From: a virus
Virus record (IMG/VR): IMGVR_UViG_3300027805_000023
Span: 1-44,362 of that record
DNA: 44,362 bases
Reading direction: 5' to 3' (one strand)
Shown piece after piece: positions 15,095-22,959 of this stretch. The notes beneath the pieces were generated by a model. It did not search any database. It saw only the letters and a program-made list of their open reading frames with translations, and was not told the origin of the DNA. How positions within the stretch are numbered: the first letter of the stretch is position 1; each line of letters begins with the position of its first letter. The translations under genes and the position numbers were made by a program.

Positions 15095-15571
15095 TTAGTT
15101 TGTTTCTTGACTGTGAATCTTTCTCCAGGTTTCCATCAATTCAATTGATAGATCTGTATGTCGGTTCCAATCAATGCGTGGAGCTTCCATAAGCCCGCGA
15201 GCTTCGAAAGCTTTTATAGTCGCCTCTACAATGTCTCTGCTGTACATCCGCCAACCTGGCTTCTTTACACCATCAACTACTATAGACTTGAGACGGTAAG
15301 GTGCACGTGGTATATAACCTTTGCGTTCCCAAAGTCTGATAGTCACTAGTGGACGACCTAGTGCAAGAGCAAAAGCCCCTGCACTAAATAATTCTACCAC
15401 ACTTCCGTTAGGTAGTTTCTTCACCTGAGACTCTGAGTCCCAGGAACCTTCTTCTTTTTTTACTCTAGGCTTCTTAGCCTCAGGATTCAGAGGACGGCGT
15501 TTCTTCTTAGAGCCTGGATAGAACTCATCCAACCCTGCAAAGATAAGGTCTACTGGATCCTGATTAGTCAT
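15095..15571 (-). CDS. MerR-like winged-helix DNA-binding protein
   Basis: 158 residues. The N-terminal 50 residues are basic (GSKKKRRPLNPEAKKPRVKK). The centre reads FALALGRPLVTIRLWERKGY, the HTH plus wing entry of MerR-type proteins, followed by a wing and RMYSRDIVEATI. It probably regulates phage or host promoters. It is coupled (ATGA) to the coiled-coil protein upstream, in a transcript that begins at the promoter at 16028-16056. The ligand, if any, is unknown. Confidence 0.7.
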   Translation of the reverse strand: MTNQDPVDLIFAGLDEFYPGSKKKRRPLNPEAKKPRVKKEEGSWDSESQVKKLPNGSVVELFSAGAFALALGRPLVTIRLWERKGYIPRAPYRLKSIVVDGVKKPGWRMYSRDIVEATIKAFEARGLMEAPRIDWNRHTDLSIELMETWRKIHSQETN

Positions 15572-16005
15572 GACTTGCTCGGGATGAACGCGTAGCTAAT
15601 AGACTTAGGATACATTTCATCGATCTCTTCTTCTGTGAGGAGACCTTCATATAGACAAGCCATTACTTCTGCCTCATCTAGTACCGGAACCATCTTATAG
15701 CAACGCTCTGTCAAGCCTTTGCTAAGTAAGATGCTAGATGCTTCGTCCTCATCAAGCTTCTGTGTGACACGTCGTTGACGTTGTAGAGACTGGTAGCCGT
15801 CTACTTCTTCTGGCAATGAATACCAGAGATGGCCCTTCTCATCAGGCGTACCTTCTTTATCAACAAGGTCTGATAGCTCTGTCTTAAGGCTTGATTGCTC
15901 TTTAGTTAGATCTTCGATACGACTACGTAGATTCACGTACTTGCGTACCTTACTTACAATTGGATTGCCCTCACTAGGCAAGTTTCTTTCAATTACATTT
16001 GGCAT
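15568..16005 (-). CDS. hypothetical coiled-coil protein
   Basis: 145 residues from the ATG at 16005. A GGGGGG stretch lies about 7 bases upstream; an upstream in-frame ATG would lie within the promoter leader. It has a charged coiled coil at about 24-48 (RIEDLTKEQSSLKTELSDLV), then a mixed domain with LTEEEIDEMYPKSISYAF near the end. No known motif is seen. It is the first gene after a good promoter and is coupled to the MerR-like regulator. Confidence 0.55.
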   Translation of the reverse strand: MPNVIERNLPSEGNPIVSKVRKYVNLRSRIEDLTKEQSSLKTELSDLVDKEGTPDEKGHLWYSLPEEVDGYQSLQRQRRVTQKLDEDEASSILLSKGLTERCYKMVPVLDEAEVMACLYEGLLTEEEIDEMYPKSISYAFIPSKS

Positions 16006-16027
16006 GTTTTTTACCCCCCTATTAAAC

Positions 16028-16056
16028 AATATAGCACAGATAATTTAGTCTTGCAA
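16028..16056 (-). promoter_or_regulatory. sigma70-like promoter TTGCAA-N17-TATATT
   Basis: On the minus strand TTGCAA (16051-16056) is followed by exactly 17 bases and TATATT (16028-16033), then GTTTAATAGGGG, the same 12 bases as after the promoter at 7204-7233. The leader to the ATG at 16005 is short. It should drive the coiled-coil, MerR-like, SSB and polymerase genes. Confidence 0.6.
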
Positions 16057-16200
16057 ATCCACCTTGATGTACTCTTTTAGGGCAGAGATGATTACATCCG
16101 TAACAGTACGGCCATCGATCTCGGCCTTGTCTTTGACAGCGGTCCAGAGCTCATTAGATACCCGGATGGTACGGGTTGGGGTCTTAGGTGCGTTTGGCAT
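16045..16200 (-). CDS. ribbon-helix-helix DNA-binding protein, 51 residues
   Basis: MPNAPKTPTRTIRVSNELW starts the protein, then AVKDKAEIDGRTVTDVI, two helices and an LQD end. A basic N-terminal arm, a beta strand TRTIRVS and two helices with the GRTVTDV turn are the Arc/CopG (RHH) fold. Such proteins act as dimeric repressors. No ribosome binding site is visible. A TATATT box ends 4 bases before the ATG, so the mRNA may be leaderless, which actinobacteria translate well. It overlaps the promoter of the next operon, so it may regulate it. Confidence 0.72.
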   Translation of the reverse strand: MPNAPKTPTRTIRVSNELWTAVKDKAEIDGRTVTDVIISALKEYIKVDLQD

Positions 16201-16204
16201 AAAG

Positions 16205-16213
16205 AATATACTA
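16205..16213 (-). promoter_or_regulatory. candidate -10 box for a leaderless RHH transcript
   Basis: The minus strand reads TAGTATATT immediately upstream of the RHH gene; TATATT spans 16205-16210 and only CTTT separates it from the ATG. The -35 region is weak. If used, transcription would begin at or near the start codon. Confidence 0.35.
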
Positions 16214-17794
16214 AACCATAGTGGTCTGTAAGAACGCCTTAAGACTACCTAAATTTAACTCCACACCGCCGTCAGAATTGATGCCTTCCCCATCCATAAT
16301 CGCATCGGCTACTGCATTCTTTTGACGCAGCATGTCGTGCTGTCGCTCCTCTATAGAACCCTCCATCAGGAAGTCTTGAATAACAATTGAAGGCCAAGTA
16401 CTAGAGGCCCTTCGTATACGCCCATTACGTTGTAGCGCCAGACCTGCGTTCCACGGAAGATCGTAATTAATAAGTAGGTTAGCCTGAGGGAGATCCACGC
16501 CATAGCCACCGGCGTCAGAACTAATAAGTATACGACAACTTGGGTCAGTTTGGAAAGTGACCTTAGCAACCTCTTTAGCTTTAGCATCTAGTTCTCCCGT
16601 ATAGATCTGTGGCTGATACTCTTCCAGGCGTGCTCCAAGTAGCTTAACCATATGTACATAGCTTGTAAAGATAACAACCTTATTTTGATCATTAACATCT
16701 AAGAACTCTGAAACATACCGGAGTAGTGCGTCAACTTTTGGATGAGATTTAAGAGGAGCAAGCTTACCCGTCTCATCTAAATCATTTACATACTTAGAAC
16801 CACTATCAGAATCTTTACGGTATCTACCAGCAGAGTTAGACAGTAAAGCGGGTGCATCGCAAAGCATTCTTAATGCCGTTAGTTTAGACATAATCTTGCC
16901 CTTCAAAGCATTTGCTGCAGTATCCTGATCTGCTCCAGAGTAGTGAGAGAAGATATCAAAGGATGTGCCGTAGCTTTCAATAGCATTTTCTAAATCCTCT
17001 AGGATTTCTCTGGCTATATGATTGTAAAGAGCTGCCCCTGCCCTATCAAAAGGTACTCGGATAGGTGGTGCAAAAATAGTGTCCGGTAAATACGGAGCTA
17101 CATCGGGATCTTGTTGTCGCTTTCTAACACTGGCATCACCCATAGCTTTGTTTAGTGTAGGAAGATTTCTATACTTCTCTACCCCACCAAAGTGGTTGCG
17201 TACAATAAACGTCTTGTCAAACAAATCAAACCGGCCCAATACCTTTTGATCTACAAACTGCATGATACTGTAGAGTTCTTCTGGCTTACCGTTTTCAATA
17301 GGTGTACCGGTAAGAGCAAACTTAACCTGACTAGTAAGTTTCTTTACTTGCTTTGATCGTTTTGATCTAAAAGACTTGATGGCTGTTGCTTCGTCGCAGA
17401 CAACGAATCCTCTTGCGAGGTGTTGAACATACTCCCAGTCATTAACAACCTGCTCGTAGTTAAGAATGACATAGTCAGTGAGCGAATGCCCCCAGTCGAC
17501 TGCCTCTCCGTATTGAATAGCTCTTTGTTTTGGCGTTCCATCAATGACCACAACGTTTGCAGTGTCATCTGTAAATTTCCTAATCTGTTCGGCCCACTGA
17601 TACTTCAATGAGGATAGACAAATAATAATACCTGGTTCAGTTATCTTTCCTAGGTCTTTAAGTTCTTCAAGTGCTGCAATAGTCAGGACAGTCTTACCCA
17701 AACCAAGGTCGTAGGCAACAAGCATCTTCTTGCGTGCCACCATAGCCTCTACGGCTTCTACTTGATAAGGTAAGAGTGTTCCTGTAAAACTCAC
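16211..17794 (-). CDS. SNF2-family (superfamily 2) helicase/translocase
   Basis: 527 residues from the GTG at 17794, whose GTGA overlaps the upstream stop and which has GGAG 9 bases upstream; an in-frame TTG at 17809 is less likely. Helicase motifs: DLGLGKT (motif I, about 29-35), DEAT (motif II, 134-137), LTGTP (motif III). The C-terminal half has VVIFTSYVHMV, SSDAGGYGVDLP (motif V) and QRNGRIRR (motif VI). It should translocate on double-stranded DNA using ATP and may act in replication-fork remodelling or recombination. A full-length two-domain core with no extra domains. Confidence 0.88.
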   Translation of the reverse strand: MSFTGTLLPYQVEAVEAMVARKKMLVAYDLGLGKTVLTIAALEELKDLGKITEPGIIICLSSLKYQWAEQIRKFTDDTANVVVIDGTPKQRAIQYGEAVDWGHSLTDYVILNYEQVVNDWEYVQHLARGFVVCDEATAIKSFRSKRSKQVKKLTSQVKFALTGTPIENGKPEELYSIMQFVDQKVLGRFDLFDKTFIVRNHFGGVEKYRNLPTLNKAMGDASVRKRQQDPDVAPYLPDTIFAPPIRVPFDRAGAALYNHIAREILEDLENAIESYGTSFDIFSHYSGADQDTAANALKGKIMSKLTALRMLCDAPALLSNSAGRYRKDSDSGSKYVNDLDETGKLAPLKSHPKVDALLRYVSEFLDVNDQNKVVIFTSYVHMVKLLGARLEEYQPQIYTGELDAKAKEVAKVTFQTDPSCRILISSDAGGYGVDLPQANLLINYDLPWNAGLALQRNGRIRRASSTWPSIVIQDFLMEGSIEERQHDMLRQKNAVADAIMDGEGINSDGGVELNLGSLKAFLQTTMV

Positions 17795-18003
17795 GCGTCT
17801 TGTCTCCAATGAATAAATGAACGAACGTATACAACACCATAGGCAATAGCTGACACAATAAAGCCGTACTGTTTTGTGGACACTGCATAAACTATCCAGA
17901 TAACCTCGTTAGCTAATAGGATTAACCAACCCCAGATAGTTTTTCTTCCAACAAAGTAAATACCAAAAACACCAATTGCTGCTAATACCCAGGACCACAT
18001 CAT
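17791..18003 (-). CDS. small three-helix membrane protein
   Basis: 70 residues. Hydrophobic segments lie at about 3-18 (WSWVLAAIGVFGIYFV), 23-41 (IWGWLILLANEVIWIVYAV) and 45-62 (YGFIVSAIAYGVVYVRS). The arrangement and aromatic content recall half of a PnuC- or SWEET-type carrier and similar small membrane proteins of actinophages. It is coupled to HNH upstream (ATGA) and to the SNF2 helicase downstream (GTGA). Transport of a nucleotide precursor is a guess; superinfection control is another possibility. Confidence 0.6.
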   Translation of the reverse strand: MMWSWVLAAIGVFGIYFVGRKTIWGWLILLANEVIWIVYAVSTKQYGFIVSAIAYGVVYVRSFIHWRQDA

Positions 18004-18467
18004 ACAAGCTCCTCTATGGGGCGTACGTTTTCTAAACGACGAACTGAATTGCAGACCTTACAGGTAATAGATGTAGTCTCTCCATTATGACGAGTACGTC
18101 TTTCGCTAACATGCACCTGTGCAGACTCACCAAAAAGAGGGTGGCCGTTAACACAAGTGGTTGGGTCTTGCTGCTTTTTAAGATTCTTAGTGTTCTCTGA
18201 AATTGTTACCAAACGAAGATGATCAGGGTTGCAGCAGTTTCTTACCCTACAGGTATGATCAACTACCATTCCAAAAACTACTGGTTCTTTTAATGTGGCA
18301 ACTACTAGCCTATGCACTAAATACGTAATGCCTTTATAAGAGAATCGACCATACCCGTCATCAATCTTACCGGTCCATAACCAACAGGTATCTGTTTTGT
18401 TAACCTTATCCCAGAATCTTTCTGGAAGCTCCTCTAAGATATTATAATCAATCGATGGTCTAGCCAT
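18000..18467 (-). CDS. HNH endonuclease
   Basis: 155 residues. CWLWTGKIDDGYGRF (about 28-42), a YLVHRLVV helix, then VVDHTCRVRNCCNPDHLRLV (about 68-87) form an HNH_3-type nuclease with His in DH and the NPDHL end. A C-terminal CVNGHP plus CKVC pair may bind zinc. It resembles free-standing homing endonucleases common in phages. It sits in-line in the operon with overlaps on both sides (to the dNMP kinase, 8 bases; to the membrane gene, ATGA), so it has not disrupted a gene here. Confidence 0.8.
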   Translation of the reverse strand: MARPSIDYNILEELPERFWDKVNKTDTCWLWTGKIDDGYGRFSYKGITYLVHRLVVATLKEPVVFGMVVDHTCRVRNCCNPDHLRLVTISENTKNLKKQQDPTTCVNGHPLFGESAQVHVSERRTRHNGETTSITCKVCNSVRRLENVRPIEELV

Positions 18468-19026
18468 GTGAAAGCACTCCTTGCATCCTTGTTTTAACCA
18501 TAAGCGTTAAGTCTTCTATAGATCCGTTGTTAGTAAAGATCTGATCAACAGGGTAGTCGTCCATCTGTGACTCAGACACGTGAGCGTTTACTGCGTTAAC
18601 GCCTATACGCTTAAGGCGCCATACCTGTGACTCTACCCCAGTAAACTGACTAATAAGCTTGATAGACTCCGCTTCATTGGTGAATCTTACATCAGTAATA
18701 ACAATGTTATCTGCAGGATCAATTGTTTTAAGCACTTCGTTTACCCAGAAGTCTTCACCAAATACTTTACGAGCAGCAACACCGGAGTTCTGAAGTAGAC
18801 GGCGAATGTGTGGGGATTGCTTAGCAACCTCCCAGCCATCACGATCAACCTTTGCTTTTACAAATAGAGGTTCCCCGGCAATTGAGTCGTACATAGGGTT
18901 AGTCTCATAAAGAAAGTCCCTGATCTTATCTGCAAAAGCTACACGGGTGTACCCATAGTTTTCTACTAGGATCTTAGCCACTGTGTCTTTGCCTGATTGT
19001 GCATAGCCTGTTAGTCCGATGATCAT
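18460..19026 (-). CDS. deoxynucleoside monophosphate kinase-like protein
   Basis: 188 residues from the ATG at 19026, which overlaps the primase stop (ATGA). A P-loop GYAQSGKDT lies at the N-terminus (residues 7-15 of MIIGLTGYAQSGKDT). It is followed by VAFADKIRDFLY, a lid-like ARKVFGEDFWV segment and NIVITDVRFTNEAE. This is the T4 gp1-like dNMP kinase pattern. It would phosphorylate deoxynucleotide monophosphates for phage DNA synthesis. Its position in the replication operon agrees. Confidence 0.75.
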   Translation of the reverse strand: MIIGLTGYAQSGKDTVAKILVENYGYTRVAFADKIRDFLYETNPMYDSIAGEPLFVKAKVDRDGWEVAKQSPHIRRLLQNSGVAARKVFGEDFWVNEVLKTIDPADNIVITDVRFTNEAESIKLISQFTGVESQVWRLKRIGVNAVNAHVSESQMDDYPVDQIFTNNGSIEDLTLMVKTRMQGVLSHG

Positions 19027-19988
19027 AAGAATGCTGCCTCTCCAAATACGGAATGTTTTGAACCCTCTAAGCAATAGTGTACCAAATCTTCTGGCATGTC
19101 TCCAACATCTTTATACTCGCTGCCCTGATAGTTTAAGAACCAACACTCCATGCCTTCTTTGCGAGTACGCTCAAGCATGTCTGCTGAAGCTTTTCTACCA
19201 GCAGCGTCGTTGTCCATAGCAAATATAAGCTTGTCTGCTGCCTTCATAAGCTGTAGCTGATCATCACTAATAGATGCACCAAAAGTTGATACCGCACCAA
19301 AAATTCCCATTGATGAGAGTTTAACTGCGTCTAGTGGAGACTCTACAACAATCATTGTTCCGGACTTAAACAGCTCAAGGCCAAACAATGTTTTTGATTT
19401 AGCTACGCCTGTAGGTCTGTTACGAAAGAAGCGTTCTGTTTGACTCTTCTCTTGCCAACCCATAAGCTTAAAGCCGTTAGGGTTTCTAATAGGTGTGATC
19501 CAGGAGTTCTTGTTAGGGTTCCACTTTACGCCGTGGAGCACACAAGCATCCTCTGTCAAACCTCTAGCAGATAAAGCCCAATCAGGTGCTACGCTGTCAA
19601 AAATTGACAGCCGTGCCTCACTCATCCCTACAGGTGCAGGGATAGGAATGTAGCTATTGCGAGCTTCCTCTAGCTGGCGTGCAAGATATTCAAAGTTAAC
19701 CTCGACATTATTGCGTAACCATTCCTTGGCAGCCTCAAAGTCTACGCGTCCCCATGTAGTGGTGAACTCTTTGATCTCACCAACAAGAGTAAGTAATGTG
19801 CCTTTGTATCCGCAAGAGAAGCAATGATGAACACCGCTCTCAGCATTCATAGACCAAGAAGGATTACTATCCTCTCGTCCGGTACGTTCTAAGTGCATAG
19901 GACATAACCCAAGCAACTCATCGCCACGCTGTGTCACCTCAATACCTAGATTGAGAAGCACACCTTCTACTGAACCCTCCGCGTACAT
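19023..19988 (-). CDS. dnaG: DnaG-type DNA primase
   Basis: 321 residues from the ATG at 19988, chosen for the GGGAGG site 4 bases upstream and the TGATG overlap. A CHC2-type zinc finger has CPMH near the N-terminus and CFSC about 26 residues later. A TOPRIM domain has MIVVESPLDAVKL (catalytic Glu) and AMDNDAAGRK (DxD-type metal site). It synthesises RNA primers on the template opened by DnaB. Shorter than cellular DnaG: no C-terminal helicase-binding domain is evident. It lies just downstream of the helicase and WhiB genes. Confidence 0.87.
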   Translation of the reverse strand: MYAEGSVEGVLLNLGIEVTQRGDELLGLCPMHLERTGREDSNPSWSMNAESGVHHCFSCGYKGTLLTLVGEIKEFTTTWGRVDFEAAKEWLRNNVEVNFEYLARQLEEARNSYIPIPAPVGMSEARLSIFDSVAPDWALSARGLTEDACVLHGVKWNPNKNSWITPIRNPNGFKLMGWQEKSQTERFFRNRPTGVAKSKTLFGLELFKSGTMIVVESPLDAVKLSSMGIFGAVSTFGASISDDQLQLMKAADKLIFAMDNDAAGRKASADMLERTRKEGMECWFLNYQGSEYKDVGDMPEDLVHYCLEGSKHSVFGEAAFL

Positions 19989-20173
19989 CAGTCCTCCCTC
20001 TCCCACCCTGGCTTATCTGGAAGCGTAGGCGCGGTAGCTTTAGCGCCACACAACGCACACTCCATCTCTGTAAAATACAAAGATACTTCGTAGTCTTCAA
20101 ACATAGCTTGTATGTTCCACAACATAGACCCGCAAATACAAACGTGAATCGGTTCCCCACGAAGATCCATCAT
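19988..20173 (-). CDS. 61-residue zinc-binding protein
   Basis: Starts MMDLRGEPIHVCICGSMLWN and continues through MECALCGAKATAPTLP. CxC near residues 12-14 and CALC near 40-43 can form a small zinc knuckle. The ATG at 20173 overlaps the whiB stop (ATGA), and the stop overlaps the primase start (TGATG), so it is locked between two clear genes. Such small zinc proteins are common in actinophage replication operons; function unknown. Confidence 0.65.
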   Translation of the reverse strand: MMDLRGEPIHVCICGSMLWNIQAMFEDYEVSLYFTEMECALCGAKATAPTLPDKPGWERED

Positions 20174-20415
20174 CGTCTTACCCTGCGCTTAATACGCCTA
20201 CGCTCTACAGGAGTTGTTCCACCCCATACACCTTCTTTTTCATTGGTGTTAAGGGCAAAGGACAAACACTTGTCTTTGATCCAACAATCATTACAGATGC
20301 TTTTAGCTTGCGCCACATCCTTGTCCTCGTACTCTTCTGGAAAGAAAATATCCGTGCTGTAGTCTATACATAACTGTGTCCCATCAAACGGACTTAATGC
20401 CACTGAAAGCTGCAT
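20170..20415 (-). CDS. whiB: canonical WhiB-family Fe-S regulator
   Basis: 81 residues from the ATG at 20415; longer in-frame starts would run deep into dnaB. Cys16 (QLC), Cys41, Cys44 and Cys50 (CNDCWIKDKC) ligate the 4Fe-4S cluster with canonical C-x2-C-x5-C spacing. GVWGG at 62-66 and a basic tail ERRRIKRRVRR complete the fold. It may bind the host primary sigma factor region 4. Phage WhiB (TM4) is known to interfere with host WhiB2 function and superinfection. The gene overlaps dnaB by 32 bases and sits in the replication operon. Confidence 0.88.
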   Translation of the reverse strand: MQLSVALSPFDGTQLCIDYSTDIFFPEEYEDKDVAQAKSICNDCWIKDKCLSFALNTNEKEGVWGGTTPVERRRIKRRVRR

Positions 20416-21619
20416 ACTCTTCAAAGCGCCCCTCCTCCCAATCCCACATAAGATCTGTTGAACCCATACCTGAAATACGACTTGCTGCAACTGTTAAAGA
20501 TCTAGATGAATCGTCTTCTTCATCCTGACGTTGTAATGCTAAAACAATATCTGAGTCCTGTAAGAACGATGATGTGTAACCAATAGAGTCTGCGGTTACT
20601 TTGCCACCACGCATCTTAGAACGCAAAGCCTGAGTACTAACTACAACAGGCACATCGTAACGCTGAGCTACACGCTTCATGTTACGAGTCAAGCTACGTA
20701 GTGATCGTTCGCTCTCAGTCTCTCCGGTCTCTTCGTCCATCATAAGATACATACCGTCAACGAATACGATATCTGGTTTGAACTTCTCGATCTTTGCTGA
20801 CAGTCCAGTTATAGTTCTAGCTGCAATGTTGTCTGGCATCCAGAACTCTTGGCGTAGTTCGCTAAGGTGCTCCCGATAATTCTTTTCTTCTTCTGGTTTG
20901 AGAGCACCACGGATCAAACGACTATGTGAAATGTGTGCACGCATAGCGTCGTAACGCGTCTTCATTTCTCTGGCTGTCATCTCAAACGACTGAAACATAA
21001 CCTTAAGGTTTTCATCCTGTGCACGGATGGCCATCTGCATTGCTAGAACAGACTTACCTGTCTTAGGCGGGGCCACTATAGTCCACAGCTGTTGCTTAAG
21101 TAATCCGGCAGTAATGTCATCAATAGTTTTAAATCCAGTAGAGATACCAAGCAAACCGTTAGGGCGTGTTTTAATACTCAAGTACTCATCGTAACGCTCT
21201 AGAGGGTTCTCGCTGAGGTTCTCGTCGTTAGACTCTCTAGTGTTATCGTTAAGAAGTGACTGCACCGCAGAACTCATAGTCTGAATAGCTGCGTTGTGAT
21301 CGCCCTGCTGTACAGACTGCTGAGCCTCTAGCAAAGTATCAATAGTCTTTTGACGCTTTCGATACTCTATTAACTGATCAATAAGATACTCAACGTTGTC
21401 CTCTACGGCATGCAAAGTGTAGGTAGGAAAGTTCTCTTTAACAGTAACGGAAGTAGGAACTTCTCCATACTTCTCGTTATGCTTTGCTATGAACTTCCAT
21501 ACCTGTCGGTTCATATCATTAAAGAACCAGTCTTCCTGCACACCAGACTCAACAAGGGGTCTTATATCCCTGTTACGAATGGCTTTGGAAAGCAAGCGCT
21601 CTTCATTATTTGCTGCCAT
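20384..21619 (-). CDS. dnaB: DnaB-like replicative helicase
   Basis: 411 residues from the ATG at 21619, with GGGAG 6 bases upstream. The N-terminal helical domain (about 1-125) joins a RecA-type ATPase: Walker A APPKTGKS at about 183-190, Walker B IVFVDG, and a later STQALRSKMRGG loop with an arginine-rich finger region. As a hexamer it unwinds DNA at the fork and recruits primase. Its loader and initiator are encoded upstream in the same operon, making a helicase-loading set. Confidence 0.88.
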   Translation of the reverse strand: MAANNEERLLSKAIRNRDIRPLVESGVQEDWFFNDMNRQVWKFIAKHNEKYGEVPTSVTVKENFPTYTLHAVEDNVEYLIDQLIEYRKRQKTIDTLLEAQQSVQQGDHNAAIQTMSSAVQSLLNDNTRESNDENLSENPLERYDEYLSIKTRPNGLLGISTGFKTIDDITAGLLKQQLWTIVAPPKTGKSVLAMQMAIRAQDENLKVMFQSFEMTAREMKTRYDAMRAHISHSRLIRGALKPEEEKNYREHLSELRQEFWMPDNIAARTITGLSAKIEKFKPDIVFVDGMYLMMDEETGETESERSLRSLTRNMKRVAQRYDVPVVVSTQALRSKMRGGKVTADSIGYTSSFLQDSDIVLALQRQDEEDDSSRSLTVAASRISGMGSTDLMWDWEEGRFEEYAAFSGIKSV

Positions 21620-22022
21620 GCATCGCTCCCTCATCTAAAAACCAGTGCCCATAGCGCATGCCACGAGAACCAATATCAATTACATACTTTACTTCTGGCC
21701 TATACGGAAGCTCTGCTACAAGATCTGCCACTACCGGATAAGCTTTTGAATAGTTAAACGGATTAGTTCCTAGATTGTCTAGATCTTCTAACACGTTGTC
21801 CATCTGATCTTGCGAATGTTCAAACCCAACTAGCTCTAAGGTGTAGTCATACTTTTCTCTAAACCTCCAGAAACTAGAAAGAGCTTGTCGGTCATAGGTA
21901 ACCTCTTCGTAAGGCACTTGTATACCAAGCACCCTATTAAACTTTAGTTCTCTAGACAGAATACAATCTAAAGCAACGACGACTCTCATAGGAATCTCGT
22001 TAGATATATCGCCCCCGCGCAT
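21606..22022 (-). CDS. HAD-like protein with degenerate catalytic motif (tentative)
   Basis: 138 residues from 22022, or 127 from the ATG at 21989; neither start has a good ribosome binding site. It begins PMRVVVALDCILS, which looks like a HAD motif I in which the first Asp of DxD is replaced by Ala. It ends in YVIDIGSRGMRYGHWFLDE, which could be a later strand of the same fold. Without the nucleophile it would not be an active phosphatase. An alternative is an unrelated Rossmann-like fold. It lies between dnaB and a SWIM zinc-finger gene. Confidence 0.4.
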   Translation of the reverse strand: MRGGDISNEIPMRVVVALDCILSRELKFNRVLGIQVPYEEVTYDRQALSSFWRFREKYDYTLELVGFEHSQDQMDNVLEDLDNLGTNPFNYSKAYPVVADLVAELPYRPEVKYVIDIGSRGMRYGHWFLDEGAMHGSK

Positions 22023-22024
22023 AT

Positions 22025-22321
22025 TTACAGAGCTACGATCTTGCCGTAGTTTACCAGCAATTCTCTGAACGCTACAGGATCTTCTGAGGCCATGCGGCTT
22101 TCGTAACGATCAACCTTGTTAGAGATTTCAACTGGATAGATTCCGTTGTTCTTCTCCATTTTATCTTTTACAAATCGTGTATGCTTGCAGTTGGTACGGG
22201 TGTTGTACCCAGGGCAATTGCATCGCAGCTTATGCGTATTTTGATTAACATGCACCTCGTGCACACCCGTATCAGATAAGAACATCTGTGTGATCATCCA
22301 AGACATATCAGGTACTTTCAT
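22025..22321 (-). CDS. SWIM-type zinc-finger protein
   Basis: 98 residues. KLRCNCPGYNTRTNCKHTRF holds the CxCx(n)CxH pattern of a SWIM zinc finger (Cys34, Cys36, Cys45, His47), with a basic flank. SWIM domains bind nucleic acid or protein partners. The rest is charged and helical. It is coupled to the helicase loader upstream (ATGA), so it may belong to the replication complex. Confidence 0.7.
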   Translation of the reverse strand: MKVPDMSWMITQMFLSDTGVHEVHVNQNTHKLRCNCPGYNTRTNCKHTRFVKDKMEKNNGIYPVEISNKVDRYESRMASEDPVAFRELLVNYGKIVAL

Positions 22322-22959
22322 TTTCGTAAATCTCCCTTATCAGATTCTACCTCAACCCACATGAATGCTTCATGGGCAAAGCTTGCCATTGGTTCACCAT
22401 ACGTACGTCTCCAACTGTCTGTACGAACATTTGTAGTAATGATTGTTGGAAGTCCTGAATTAAATCGTGCACGGATCAAAGCATCAAAAACATTTTCTGC
22501 CCAACCTGCTTGAGTCTTATATTCTTTACCAAGGTCATCTAAGATGAACAAAGGTATCGAGTGACGATCATCCCCATAGATCCTCTTTAACTCATCTTCT
22601 AATGAGTTGTCGGAAAAAGCACTCTTCTCAAGGCGCAAGAACTTTGGGTAGTCCAAGAATAGACCAGGCTGCTCCAGTTCGAATGGCATTGTCCGAATAA
22701 GCTCCTGGACCGCCACAGAGGCTAGGGTCGTCTTGCCGTGACCTGGTAACCCTACTAGTAGGAGTCCAAGCCCGCTAGAGGGGCTTCCAGGGCTTTTAAT
22801 GACCATTCCTGAGCGGACCTGCTCCAGCCAGATTTTGACCTTGTCCACGGCAGGGCCGTTATCGAGGTCTGAGAGCTCCATACCAATAGACTTCATAGGC
22901 AGGTTGGCTCGTAGGATCCGGTGACGGATACTCGGTGCGATCTTGTTCAGGTCGTACAT
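22318..22959 (-). CDS. DnaC/IstB-like helicase loader, AAA+ ATPase
   Basis: 213 residues. Walker A GLPGHGKTT (70-78) and Walker B LFILDDLG (137-144) are followed by PTIITTNVR (sensor 1-like) and a late arginine pair (SWRRTYGE). This is the DnaC/DnaI/IstB AAA+ pattern. It would load DnaB at the origin. Its start overlaps the initiator stop by one base, mirroring the O-P gene pair of lambda. The N-terminal 60 residues may bind the helicase. Confidence 0.8.
   Translation of the reverse strand: MYDLNKIAPSIRHRILRANLPMKSIGMELSDLDNGPAVDKVKIWLEQVRSGMVIKSPGSPSSGLGLLLVGLPGHGKTTLASVAVQELIRTMPFELEQPGLFLDYPKFLRLEKSAFSDNSLEDELKRIYGDDRHSIPLFILDDLGKEYKTQAGWAENVFDALIRARFNSGLPTIITTNVRTDSWRRTYGEPMASFAHEAFMWVEVESDKGDLRK

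Noticed and set aside
18000-18467. HNH gene as an intron-borne homing element
   Set aside because: It is coupled in-line by overlaps to both neighbours, and neither neighbour looks interrupted.
21925-21960. A third GTTTAATAGGG promoter-like match
   Set aside because: It lies inside a coding region and lacks -10 and -35 boxes at the right distance.
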